In this document: one piece after another, positions 1 to 7,424 of the stretch
How the letters are laid out: each line of letters opens with the position of its first letter
Numbering within the stretch: position 1 is the stretch's first letter
Source of the DNA: Scatonaster sp045598705
Lineage (GTDB): Bacteria; Bacillota; Clostridia; Saccharofermentanales; Saccharofermentanaceae
DNA length: 39,012 nucleotides
Direction of reading: 5' to 3'
Assembly (NCBI GenBank): GCA_045598705.1
Contig: JAZLMM010000020.1
Location: 1-39,012 of the forward strand
Notes under the pieces: model-generated
Database searches by the model: none
The model's input: only the letters and a program-made list of their open reading frames with translations
Told to the model about the DNA's origin: nothing
Position numbers and translations under genes: made by a program

Positions 1-246
1 AAGCTTATGTAAGGATTTTTCTTTATCGTCTTTTGCTACAGCTATGATTTCTTCAGTGCATATAAGTTCATCGATTGTCACGGAGAAGAATCTTGATATT
101 TCTTTCAGAGAATCAATGCTTGGATACCCTCTTCCAGATTCCCATTTTGAAACCGCTGTTCTGGACACATAAAGAGCTTGTGCAAGCTCCTCCTGTGTAA
201 TTCCCTTTGTTTTTCTCAGTTCTTGTAGTTTTTCATTAAACTCCAT
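1..246 (-). CDS. XRE-family helix-turn-helix regulator, partial (3' end cut by window edge)
   Basis: The first 82 residues are visible. Residues about 5-60 form a Cro/C1-type helix-turn-helix, with the hallmark GITQEELAQAL followed by VSRTAVSKWESGRGYPS, which is the recognition-helix region typical of XRE repressors. The start is ATG at 246, with GGAGG six bases upstream. The gene overlaps the 3' end of the PAP2-like gene by 11 bases, so the two are almost certainly co-transcribed and translationally coupled. In this family the part after the HTH is often a sensor or membrane segment, but it lies outside the window. Function is inferred: a local transcriptional regulator, perhaps of its own operon. 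Confidence 0.9.
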   Translation of the reverse strand, partial: MEFNEKLQELRKTKGITQEELAQALYVSRTAVSKWESGRGYPSIDSLKEISRFFSVTIDELICTEEIIAVAKDDKEKSLHKL

Positions 247-922
247 TTGACACCTCCGGACTCTGCTCGGATTTTCTTTGCTCCACAAATCCGACTACGA
301 ACTGATACAACTTAAACAGGCCAGTACTGAGCAGTACAGAACCAATGATATCTGTACACCAGTGAAACCCGGAAAGCAATCTGCCGATAATCATGAATGC
401 TGAAAATGCTGTTGCAAACACATTGACTGTGTTATGAAGTATAACATTTCTGCTTCTTCGGGCTATTTGAAATTTCAAACTTGGCATTACACTTAACACC
501 AGAAGTGTTGTTGATGATGGATATGATGCCTCCATAAATCCGTTAATCAGTATCGGACGATAGTTTATAGGAATCATTTCAAAAGCCAGGTACGCAAATA
601 TGACAATCACATAATATATTCCGAGCAAAATAATATCTGCATCCACCTTGAATAAGCTCTTACGTTTTATAAGCTGCCGCAAACCGATAATACCAAAGAA
701 TCCGCATATACATATGGGTACAAGTCCAAGCCAATCTGTGATAGTATAGACCGTCATGTGAACCCCTGTCAATTTATGAAACCAAGTGTTTGTTGTTGCA
801 AATCCGATAGTTGTTCCATTCACTCCAACGGTTTGTACATCGATGGACTGAATAAGAATTGTCCATGCTATAAAAGCACTAAGCAGTGTGGTTCCCGCGA
901 ACAATTTCTTCTTGTTTTCCAT
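236..922 (-). CDS. PAP2-superfamily membrane protein with divergent active-site motifs
   Basis: A 228-residue protein with several hydrophobic segments (about 9-27, 64-82, 97-118, 136-150, 163-180, 192-212). The order of PAP2 phosphatase motifs is visible. Motif 1 is E115-x6-R122-P123, where the usual first residue is Lys. Motif 2 is YPSSTT at 134-139, where PSGH is usual, so the acid/base His is Thr. Motif 3 is GR-x5-H187-x3-D191, which keeps the nucleophilic His and Asp. The family dephosphorylates lipid phosphates such as undecaprenyl pyrophosphate; with Lys and His lost, activity here is uncertain. It sits first in a two-gene unit with the XRE regulator. A Shine-Dalgarno AAAGGA lies about 11 bases before the ATG. 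Confidence 0.8.
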   Translation of the reverse strand: MENKKKLFAGTTLLSAFIAWTILIQSIDVQTVGVNGTTIGFATTNTWFHKLTGVHMTVYTITDWLGLVPICICGFFGIIGLRQLIKRKSLFKVDADIILLGIYYVIVIFAYLAFEMIPINYRPILINGFMEASYPSSTTLLVLSVMPSLKFQIARRSRNVILHNTVNVFATAFSAFMIIGRLLSGFHWCTDIIGSVLLSTGLFKLYQFVVGFVEQRKSEQSPEVSNGV

Positions 923-1182
923 ATTTCATTTATCCTTTCGCTTTTTTCAAAGATAAAAACGAAAGTATCAAACGAATAAATTCACAACAAGAAACGTACT
1001 GTCACATAAATGATACGAATAGTGTCATCCGATTATTTCTGAACCGCTTTTTGCCGTTTTTAACCACACTCATTAAGTTCAGATTTCCCTATTGCCTCAA
1101 TCTACAAAAACGTTCCTAATTTCAGAATATCAAGCATACACACTCAATCTGTTTTACACCATCTGTGAAGTCCCTTTTCCAG
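923..1182. other. Intergenic stretch with no convincing gene
   Basis: Between the PAP2-like gene and the terminator of rlmD, both on the minus strand, I see no credible coding region. The open frames here lack ribosome-binding sites and recognisable sequence. The stretch is AT-rich and must hold the PAP2 promoter. The best guess on the minus strand is TTGTTG (985-990), 17 bases, then TACTTT (962-967), which is a weak match. Confidence 0.4.
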
Positions 1183-1240
1183 TTAAATAAAGGGGGCTTC
1201 CGGCGGTTCTGGCATTCACTCAAGACCTCCGTGAAGCCCC
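1183..1240 (-). terminator. Rho-independent terminator of the rlmD unit
   Basis: On the minus strand, GGGGCTTC (1233-1240) pairs perfectly with GAAGCCCC (1193-1200). The stem extends by CGG/CCG past one bulged A. The transcript then runs into CCTTTATTT. It lies just past the rlmD stop at 1262. Confidence 0.65.
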
Positions 1241-1261
1241 ATCTTACGGCACTTTCACGCA

Positions 1262-2437
1262 CTATTTCCAATTGTTTCTTGTAAGCAGACAAATCGTCTC
1301 TACATGCTTGGTAAAAGGAAACATGTCGACGGGCGTCGCACACTCCGGTTGGTATCCGTGTTGTTTGAAGAGCTTGAGGTCTCGGGCTAATGTCGTTGGA
1401 TCGCAGGAGACGTAGACGATGCGTTGCGGTCCCAGCTTCTGGCACGCTTGGATAAATGACTCGGTGGTGCCTGCTCTGGGCGGATCTAGGAAAACCGTGT
1501 CAAATCGTTCTCCGCGAGCGGCAGTCTCTACCATATACGTCGTTGCATCGGCGGCGATGAATCTTGCTTTCTCCATGTGATTCGCTTTGGCGTTCTCACG
1601 CGCATCGGCCACTGCCGCCCGATTCAATTCCACACCTGTGAGGGAGATGTCAGAGCAGGAAGAAGCCGCACATAGACCGATGGTACCAATACCACAATAG
1701 GCATCGAGGATCTTCTGACCAGGCTTCAGGCTTGCAGCTTCGATTGCAAGAGAATAGAGGCGTTCGGTTTGATCATGATTGATCTGATAGAAAGACTCCG
1801 ACGAGATCTTGAATCGCACGCCCAGCAGTTCATCCCAGATAAAACCTCTTCCGTACTCATTGATGGTCTTCGCCCCAAGGATCATGGAGTCCGTACGTGT
1901 ATTCACATTGAGGAGCACCGTCTTCACAGAAGGGTGCTGTTCCAGAAGTTTCTTGATGAAAGCTTTTTTACCAGGGAAAACCGGCGAGCTAACAACCAGA
2001 ACGACCATGACTTCGCCAGTGGCCATTCCCTTACGAATCAGCACACGCCGTAGAAGTCCACGCTTCGTCTTCTCATCGTATGCCTGAATCTTGAAAGCCG
2101 TCTGAAGTCTACGTATACTCATCTGAATGGATGCACACTCAACATCTTCCAGTATGCAGTCATCATTCTCGACAATATGGTGAGTATTCTCTGCATAACG
2201 TCCTGCCAAGGTGCGGCGACCGTCGAATCCGTATGCCCAGTGAACTTTGTTGCGGTAGAAACATGGTTTCTCCGCACCTACAATGGGTTTCACTTCACAA
2301 GTAGAAGCAAGCAGGTCCTTGACCCACTTGCTCTTCTTGACTAACTGTTGATGATATTCGATGCTGGCATATTCACACCCGCCACACATCTTTGCTACCG
2401 GACAGTTGATTGTGTTTTGTTGCTTCTTTACTTCCAT
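1262..2437 (-). CDS. rlmD: 23S rRNA (uracil-C5)-methyltransferase, RlmD/RlmCD type
   Basis: The product is a SAM-dependent enzyme that makes 5-methyluridine in 23S rRNA. The N-terminus has an iron-sulfur cysteine motif, C-x5-CGGC at residues about 13-22. The Rossmann SAM motif is ILDAYCGIGTIGL. Next come VELNRAAV and FLDPPRAG. The catalytic cysteine is in VYVSCDPTTLARDL, and the usual FPFTKHVETICLL ends the protein. At 391 residues it is shorter than the roughly 430-460 usual for the family because it begins at the iron-sulfur region and lacks the N-terminal TRAM RNA-binding domain. The start lies 2 bases after the stop of the GGDEF gene, with no close ribosome-binding site of its own (the nearest GGAG is over 20 bases away), so translation is probably coupled. 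The target (U1939, U747 or both) cannot be told from sequence. Confidence 0.92.
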   Translation of the reverse strand: MEVKKQQNTINCPVAKMCGGCEYASIEYHQQLVKKSKWVKDLLASTCEVKPIVGAEKPCFYRNKVHWAYGFDGRRTLAGRYAENTHHIVENDDCILEDVECASIQMSIRRLQTAFKIQAYDEKTKRGLLRRVLIRKGMATGEVMVVLVVSSPVFPGKKAFIKKLLEQHPSVKTVLLNVNTRTDSMILGAKTINEYGRGFIWDELLGVRFKISSESFYQINHDQTERLYSLAIEAASLKPGQKILDAYCGIGTIGLCAASSCSDISLTGVELNRAAVADARENAKANHMEKARFIAADATTYMVETAARGERFDTVFLDPPRAGTTESFIQACQKLGPQRIVYVSCDPTTLARDLKLFKQHGYQPECATPVDMFPFTKHVETICLLTRNNWK

Positions 2438-2439
2438 GC

Positions 2440-4350
2440 CTATGTTTCTGTACGATTTCTCTCCTGTGTTTTCTTCTTCATATCATACATCGCATTGTCG
2501 GCAATTTGGAAGTACTCATCGAGTCCCATATTCTTTGTTGGGTCAATCTGGACAGAACCAACACTGACAGTAAGTTCAAATGGTATCTTCAATGTTTCGG
2601 CTTCTTTCTTCACCGTTGAGCATATCTTACGCTTTAGGACGTTCTCCTCATCCGCATAATGTCGCTCACCGATAATGAGGAATTCATCGCCGCCGTATCT
2701 GATGCCACACCATGTTTCGTCGATTGAAGCCTTGATTGCCTGTGCGACCAGACGGATTGCCAAGTCTCCTTGAAGATGACCGTACCGATCGTTGATGATC
2801 TTCATCTTATCAATATCCACCATCATCAGCAAGGCATGGTTACCCTTCTCCTTTGTCTCTTCAAGAAGCGGAATACCTTTCATGACAAGTCCTTTGCGAT
2901 TATAAAGACCAGAGAGCTCATCAATAATCGAGTACTCTTCTAATTGTTTGTTCATGGTGGCCATGATGATATTCTCACGACATCGAAGAAGTCCGATTCG
3001 CAGATGCCGTACCCAAGAGTAGATGAAGAAAGTCTGAATAACTTTGAACGTATTCTTGAACACCACGTATCCGATATTGGCAGATTGGCTATGGATCGGA
3101 GCGATAAAGTAAATGTTGCCTTTCTCCGAAGGATCCGAGAAAATCGGGAAAATATAGGCGGTGTTAATCTTCTGGTACGGCATTGCTTTACCGTCCCGTT
3201 GCGCATAGAGCACGTGCATCTGTTCACCATACCCAAGATATCTTGGCTCGCTTCGCTCAAATATTGATTGAATGAATTCGTCGTCCAGACAAATGCAGAA
3301 CGTATCCCCTTCGTAATTGTTCTCTGAGCGCTCGAAGAATTCTTGCAAACCATTGTGAATATCCTCTATGGACAGTCGCCCCGCCATCGAATCGTCTAGT
3401 GCAGTCAAATGCCAATCGAAAAGTGTACGTTCAATCGGCACATTGTAGATTTGATTGACTGAAGCCAGCTGCGTCTTGCGTATCGGTTCGGAAGCTCTGC
3501 ATCCACAACTCTCACGGATTACAGGCTTAGAAGGATGACACACTGTGCCTGTTTCACTATCGCCTTCAATCAGTTCAATTAGATGCTTCAGTCCTTCATA
3601 CCCTGAATTGCTCCAGCCGCGTTCTACAGTTGTAATGGCAGGAACGAATAGTGCTGTGGAACAAATATTGTCAAATCCGGTTACATATACATCCTCAGGC
3701 ACTGAATATCCGATGTGAGAAAGATACGTCACAACGCCAAGTGCCATGACATCATTGGCACAGATGAAAGCATCTGGAAGTTCGTGATTGGCTAACCACT
3801 CTGGGAGTTTCATCTGAACTGCATAATAGCTCCAGTCTCCGTAGATAATATCTTCCGGATGAAGAGAAAGGTCATGCTCGTGAAGCACCTGTTCTAAAGC
3901 TCGCTTACGGTCTGCATTTTCCAAATTGTCCTCGATGCCAGAAACGAACACGGCGCGCTTTACGCCATGTTCTTCCACCATGTGTTTGCAGAGTTCATAC
4001 ATGCCGCTATAGTTCTCCGTGCAGATGCAATCTACGCCTTCAAGTTGGTACTCTAGGCAGACTGTCGGTATGCCAGCCGCAAGAATGCGATCCTTGATCA
4101 AATTCAGTTCGCCTGCATTCATCAAGGTATTACCCATCAGAATCACTCCGTCATACTTCTTCAAATCAGGCAGATTCAGGATGTTGAGCTCTCCTTGCAT
4201 ATTATCATTCAGACTGTCATGGGAAGCATACTCTATAAAGAAGTGAATCTCGCAGTCGAATTCTTCTGCGCCACGCTTGATGCCTTGCAAAGAAGACAGT
4301 AAATATTCATCGCTCCACCCGTTTCCAAAAATAGCAATTTTACGACTCAT
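2440..4350 (-). CDS. Diguanylate cyclase with LacI-type periplasmic-binding-like sensor domain
   Basis: A 636-residue soluble protein. Residues about 1-285 form a type-1 periplasmic-binding-like fold as in LacI regulators, including the stretches GVILMGNTLM, AFICANDVMALGV and YVTGFDNI, but with no helix-turn-helix and no signal peptide or membrane segment, so it should sense a cytoplasmic ligand. A middle region contains ESCGC. The C-terminal domain (about 465-630) is a GGDEF cyclase with DELSGLYNRKGL, DIDKMKIINDRYGH and an intact GGDEF at 553-557, so synthesis of cyclic di-GMP from GTP is expected. The product-inhibition RxxD site is absent at its usual place before GGDEF. GGGAG lies six bases before the ATG. 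It overlaps nothing but is directly followed by rlmD. Confidence 0.9.
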   Translation of the reverse strand: MSRKIAIFGNGWSDEYLLSSLQGIKRGAEEFDCEIHFFIEYASHDSLNDNMQGELNILNLPDLKKYDGVILMGNTLMNAGELNLIKDRILAAGIPTVCLEYQLEGVDCICTENYSGMYELCKHMVEEHGVKRAVFVSGIEDNLENADRKRALEQVLHEHDLSLHPEDIIYGDWSYYAVQMKLPEWLANHELPDAFICANDVMALGVVTYLSHIGYSVPEDVYVTGFDNICSTALFVPAITTVERGWSNSGYEGLKHLIELIEGDSETGTVCHPSKPVIRESCGCRASEPIRKTQLASVNQIYNVPIERTLFDWHLTALDDSMAGRLSIEDIHNGLQEFFERSENNYEGDTFCICLDDEFIQSIFERSEPRYLGYGEQMHVLYAQRDGKAMPYQKINTAYIFPIFSDPSEKGNIYFIAPIHSQSANIGYVVFKNTFKVIQTFFIYSWVRHLRIGLLRCRENIIMATMNKQLEEYSIIDELSGLYNRKGLVMKGIPLLEETKEKGNHALLMMVDIDKMKIINDRYGHLQGDLAIRLVAQAIKASIDETWCGIRYGGDEFLIIGERHYADEENVLKRKICSTVKKEAETLKIPFELTVSVGSVQIDPTKNMGLDEYFQIADNAMYDMKKKTQERNRTET

Positions 4351-4484
4351 TTCTTCTCCCTCATCTTACTCCGTCAAAAGTGTGTCCAATGTGTAAAGAT
4401 CATGCTACGCAGATAAGTATCGATACGAACATACTACATTTCTGTTATGTATTTTATGGGAGGAACGTGAAAACAATTCGTGAA

Positions 4485-5120
4485 TTAATCTTTACAAGCC
4501 GCCGGCGCAGACCCGACATAGGACACCTCAGCCCGTCCGGAAGTGGCATCGTTAATAAGCGTCAACAGTATTTCTTTCTCTTCTTTGGTACAGAAGACAG
4601 GAACTACCGGACGTTCCTCGTACATCACCTCGCCCAATACAAATCCTCTTTTCTGCATCGTGTATTGGAACTTGTCCGACATACTATAGTCCAGTTTCAC
4701 CAGATACTGTTCCAGAAGCTTCATGTGAAGAATCCCTGCCGCATCAATGCCTTGTACTGCCGCAGTAGAATAGGCACGTGTCAGTCCACCGGTCCCTAGA
4801 AGAACACCCCCGAAATATCGCGTGACCACGCAAATTGTGTCTTCAAGTTCTCTATGAAGAAGCACATCCAGTACCGGCATACCAGCCGTTCCAGATGGTT
4901 CGCCATCGTCACTATATCGCTGTTCCATTGGGGAAGTACCTGCTCGGTATGCATATACGTGATGTCTGGCATCTGGGAATTCTTTCTTGATACGACGCAA
5001 AAAATCCGTAGCTTCTTCGCCGGATGCGACAGGTGCCACATCGGCGATAAATACGGATTTCTTCACTTCATATTCAATTCTAGAGGCTCGCTCGACGGTA
5101 TTCCAGCTGTCTCTTGCCAA
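4485..5120 (-). CDS. yigZ: YigZ/IMPACT family protein
   Basis: A 211-residue protein of the UPF0029/IMPACT family. The family signature is clear: YSDDGEPSGTAGMPVLDVL followed by CVVTRYFGGVLLGTGGLTRAY (residues about 70-118). The C-terminal part matches the smaller domain found in bacterial YigZ proteins. The biochemical role in bacteria is not well established; the eukaryotic relative IMPACT regulates the kinase GCN2. The only usable start is TTG at 5120, one base after the stop of the nudix-like gene, with AGGAG about ten bases upstream. This start is needed to include the conserved EVKKSVFIADVAPV segment. It is therefore coupled to the upstream gene. Confidence 0.88.
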   Translation of the reverse strand: MARDSWNTVERASRIEYEVKKSVFIADVAPVASGEEATDFLRRIKKEFPDARHHVYAYRAGTSPMEQRYSDDGEPSGTAGMPVLDVLLHRELEDTICVVTRYFGGVLLGTGGLTRAYSTAAVQGIDAAGILHMKLLEQYLVKLDYSMSDKFQYTMQKRGFVLGEVMYEERPVVPVFCTKEEKEILLTLINDATSGRAEVSYVGSAPAACKD

Positions 5121-5121
5121 A

Positions 5122-5535
5122 TCAGACCATCTCCTTATATCGCTGATAAGCCATCATAAGAAGTGAACGATCCTGACTATAAGTGACCATATTGAGTGCA
5201 TCATCGACCGGGAAGAAGCCACCGTCAGAGAAATTCTGTTCTGCATTGGGCTTCACTTCATTACTGGTCGTACGCATCACATACCACACAATCTTGTTAC
5301 AGACCGGCTTCTGTCTAGTAATCGAATAGAACTCATAATTCGTTCGACCAATTGGGAAAAGCACCTTGGCCTCGACACCTGCTTCGTAGGATACGCGTTG
5401 CAACGCTACTTCTTCCGGCTTCTCGTTCGTTCGAATCACGCCTTTCGGGAAACACCATTCTGCCTTCTCATTCTGAAGTAATAGGACTGAATCTCCAAAG
5501 AAAACGATTCCACCTGCACAATTGCGTTCTAACAT
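5122..5535 (-). CDS. Nudix-fold protein with degenerate nudix box
   Basis: A 137-residue protein with the nudix fold: a hydrophobic N-terminal strand (GGIVFFGDSVLLLQ), WCFPKG, then the nudix box region at 32-54. The family motif is G-x5-E-x7-R-E-U-x-E-E-x-G-U. Here G32, E38, E51 and G53 are kept, but R-E has become Q46-R47 and the first of the paired metal-binding Glu is Y50. Hydrolase activity on nucleoside diphosphates is therefore doubtful; a binding or regulatory role is possible. I chose ATG at 5535, which has GAGG eight bases upstream. The GTG at 5544 lies inside that ribosome-binding site. It is the first gene of a unit with yigZ, one base apart. Confidence 0.82.
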   Translation of the reverse strand: MLERNCAGGIVFFGDSVLLLQNEKAEWCFPKGVIRTNEKPEEVALQRVSYEAGVEAKVLFPIGRTNYEFYSITRQKPVCNKIVWYVMRTTSNEVKPNAEQNFSDGGFFPVDDALNMVTYSQDRSLLMMAYQRYKEMV

Positions 5536-5651
5536 ATCCCTCACCTCGACTATCGGTTTCTTCTAATATTTTAACATGTTGCAAGCAAAATCAATCACTT
5601 TATGTGCAAATATCGCTTATTTTTCTTTTCCCGCACTGCAGCCCACTTTTA

Positions 5652-5680
5652 TTGATATTGTGACTATTTATGAATATAAT
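5652..5680 (+). promoter_or_regulatory. Sigma-A promoter of the DUF4015 gene
   Basis: TTGATA (5652-5657), a 17-base spacer and a perfect TATAAT (5675-5680), about 65 bases before the start codon of the glycoside hydrolase-like gene. Confidence 0.85.
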
Positions 5681-5693
5681 TAAGTGTGTTTTG

Positions 5694-5715
5694 TAGTATC
5701 ATGCCAATGATACTA
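5694..5715. promoter_or_regulatory. Perfect 9-bp dyad at the start of the transcript (operator or 5' hairpin)
   Basis: TAGTATCAT (5694-5702) and ATGATACTA (5707-5715) are perfect inverted repeats around GCCA. The dyad begins 14 bases after the -10 box, so it lies in the first bases of the transcript. It has no T-run and is not a terminator. It could be a repressor site or a 5' stabilising hairpin. Confidence 0.6.
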
Positions 5716-5744
5716 GAATTACCTTACTAAAGAAGGGGACAATT

Positions 5745-7181
5745 ATGGCTAATTCAATGTCACGAGAGCAGAAGCGGATGAAGGCAAGACGTCTTCGTAA
5801 GATTGTTCTCGGTCTGTTCGCACTTTGTGCAATCATGCTCGTTGCAAATATCGTCTGTGGAATCATTCTCATAGTCAATTCTGGAAAATCGAAAGACAAG
5901 GATAAGGAGACGGACACCACGACCACAACCGCATCCACCATCGATCCTTCCAGTAGCGATTCTTCCGTAGATCCAACTGGCGATTCCACTATGGACACCA
6001 CGCTCACTTCTGATACAAGCGCAACGCCTTCTGGTGTCGAAGTGAATGAATATCTCCCAGAGAATGCTCTGGCCGAACAGTATTGGGGACCGCTTCCCGA
6101 AGTCGCTGAAGTGAAGCCTGTCCAGCATAACGAAGTGCACGGTATCTACGTAGGCGCCGCCGCTCATATGGACGACAACATTGCACTGGCTCAGCGCACA
6201 GATATCAATGCTTTCGTACTGGACCTGAAGGATGAAGCAGGCGGAATCATGTTCAACAGCAACAACGAATTTGCGAAGGACATGAAGCTCTACAGCTACT
6301 CCCGAAACAAAGATACCGGTGAAGATTCTTGGAAAGAACTCGGCAGTTATATTACCTCCTCATATGACTTGGATGCTGTCGTGAAGCGTTGCCACGATAA
6401 CGGTATCAAGGTCATTGGCCGTATCGTCTGCTTCAATGACATTTCCCTTGCGAAGAACCACCCAGAGATGAGCATCAAAGACGCAAATGGCAACCCGATG
6501 CACTTCAAACTTGAAGGTTATAAGATGTTCGTAAATCCTTACGATCCGGAAGTCTGGAATTTCTTGATTGATATCGCGAATGAGGCCATCGAGCATGGTG
6601 TAGATGAGATTCAGTTCGACTATGTACGTTTCCCAACCATCAGTACAAAGAGTGGTGAATCTCCATATTTTGGACCGGAAGATACGACTCCAACCCGTAT
6701 CGATGCCATCAACCGTTTCCTGCAGACTGCCCGTCGTAAGATTCAGGATCCGACCGGCATCCCAGTAACTGCTGACGTGTTCGGTATCATCCTCTCCAGT
6801 GAACTCGATGGCAAATTGATTGGTCAGGGATGGAGTACGGTAGGTCTGACCGGTGTCGACGCGGTATGCCCAATGTTGTACCCTTCTCATTATGCAGATA
6901 ATACATCGCTCAATGGTAAACTCTTCGATCACCCCGATCTCTATCCTCACGATGTCATGTATAATGCGTTGATGTGTGGTAAGAGTGCCGCCGATCAAGA
7001 AGGATATGCGACCGTCCGACCTTATGTGCAGGCTTTCACCGCCACCTATATCAAGCATCACTTGAACTACAAAGACCCAGAGGTCAACGCTCAAATTCAA
7101 GCCATCGAGGAAGCCGGCTACGATGAGTGGATCCTGTGGCAGTCCGCCGGAGATTACACGAACCGTTATGGCACAACGTAA
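5745..7181 (+). CDS. Membrane-anchored putative glycoside hydrolase (DUF4015 type)
   Basis: A 478-residue protein. Residues 1-18 are basic and 20-46 form one hydrophobic helix, so it is an N-terminal anchor or uncleaved signal. A Ser/Thr/Asp-rich linker follows (about 50-95). The rest is a TIM-barrel-like domain of the putative glycoside hydrolase family PF13200: EVHGIYVGAAAHM, NAFVLDLKDEAGGIMFN, VIGRIVCFNDISLAKNHPE, VDEIQFDYVRFPT, IPVTADVFGI and VDAVCPMLYPSHY. The acidic residues in LDLKDE and FDYVRFP are candidates for catalysis, but I know of no proven substrate. AAGGGG lies seven bases before the ATG. It is monocistronic between its own promoter and terminator. An extracytoplasmic role in wall or polysaccharide metabolism is inferred. 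Confidence 0.88.
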   Translation: MANSMSREQKRMKARRLRKIVLGLFALCAIMLVANIVCGIILIVNSGKSKDKDKETDTTTTTASTIDPSSSDSSVDPTGDSTMDTTLTSDTSATPSGVEVNEYLPENALAEQYWGPLPEVAEVKPVQHNEVHGIYVGAAAHMDDNIALAQRTDINAFVLDLKDEAGGIMFNSNNEFAKDMKLYSYSRNKDTGEDSWKELGSYITSSYDLDAVVKRCHDNGIKVIGRIVCFNDISLAKNHPEMSIKDANGNPMHFKLEGYKMFVNPYDPEVWNFLIDIANEAIEHGVDEIQFDYVRFPTISTKSGESPYFGPEDTTPTRIDAINRFLQTARRKIQDPTGIPVTADVFGIILSSELDGKLIGQGWSTVGLTGVDAVCPMLYPSHYADNTSLNGKLFDHPDLYPHDVMYNALMCGKSAADQEGYATVRPYVQAFTATYIKHHLNYKDPEVNAQIQAIEEAGYDEWILWQSAGDYTNRYGTT

Positions 7182-7212
7182 CCGGATAGATACCAATACG
7201 ACTATCAATTTG

Positions 7213-7255
7213 AGGAGTCTGTCTCAAAACTAATTTGAGGCAGACTCCTTTTATT
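7213..7255 (+). terminator. Rho-independent terminator
   Basis: AGGAGTCTG (7213-7221) pairs with CAGACTCCT, and CTCAAA pairs with TTTGAG across one T-G mismatch; the loop is ACTAA. TTTTATT follows. It ends the DUF4015 unit and insulates the rnf operon. Confidence 0.92.
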
Positions 7256-7259
7256 CTTC

Positions 7260-7424
7260 GCGTCATAGTATTCTTGGCTAAGAAATACTCCTTGTTGCAC
7301 CGCTCGAAACAAGCATTGTTTCGCTCAGAAAAACTTCTGTTCAAAATGAAAATCATTTCGTCATTTCGTATTTATATGTGTTAATATGTTTATAAAGAAA
7401 TTGGGGAAAGCAGGGTATTTTCAC
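7260..7424 (+). promoter_or_regulatory. rnf upstream region with two hairpins and a Fur-like dyad
   Basis: No convincing -35/-10 pair could be fixed, although the region must hold the rnf promoter and is AT-rich near 7365-7395. Three structures are visible. AGTATT-CTT (about 7267-7275) pairs with AAG-A-AATACT (about 7280-7289). CGAAACAA (7305-7312) pairs perfectly with TTGTTTCG (7316-7323). AAATGA-AAA-TCATTT (7344-7358) is a perfect short dyad that partly resembles a Fur/PerR box. A direct repeat TCATTTCG follows (7353-7368). Confidence 0.45.

Noticed and set aside
1122..1445. Minus-strand open frame overlapping the 3' end of rlmD
   Set aside because: It is an alternative frame of rlmD with no ribosome-binding site and runs through the rlmD terminator.
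7386..7424. Upstream ATG as the rnfC start
   Set aside because: No Shine-Dalgarno sequence precedes it, and it would add 13 residues ahead of the usual N-terminus; ATG 7425 has AGGG at nine bases.
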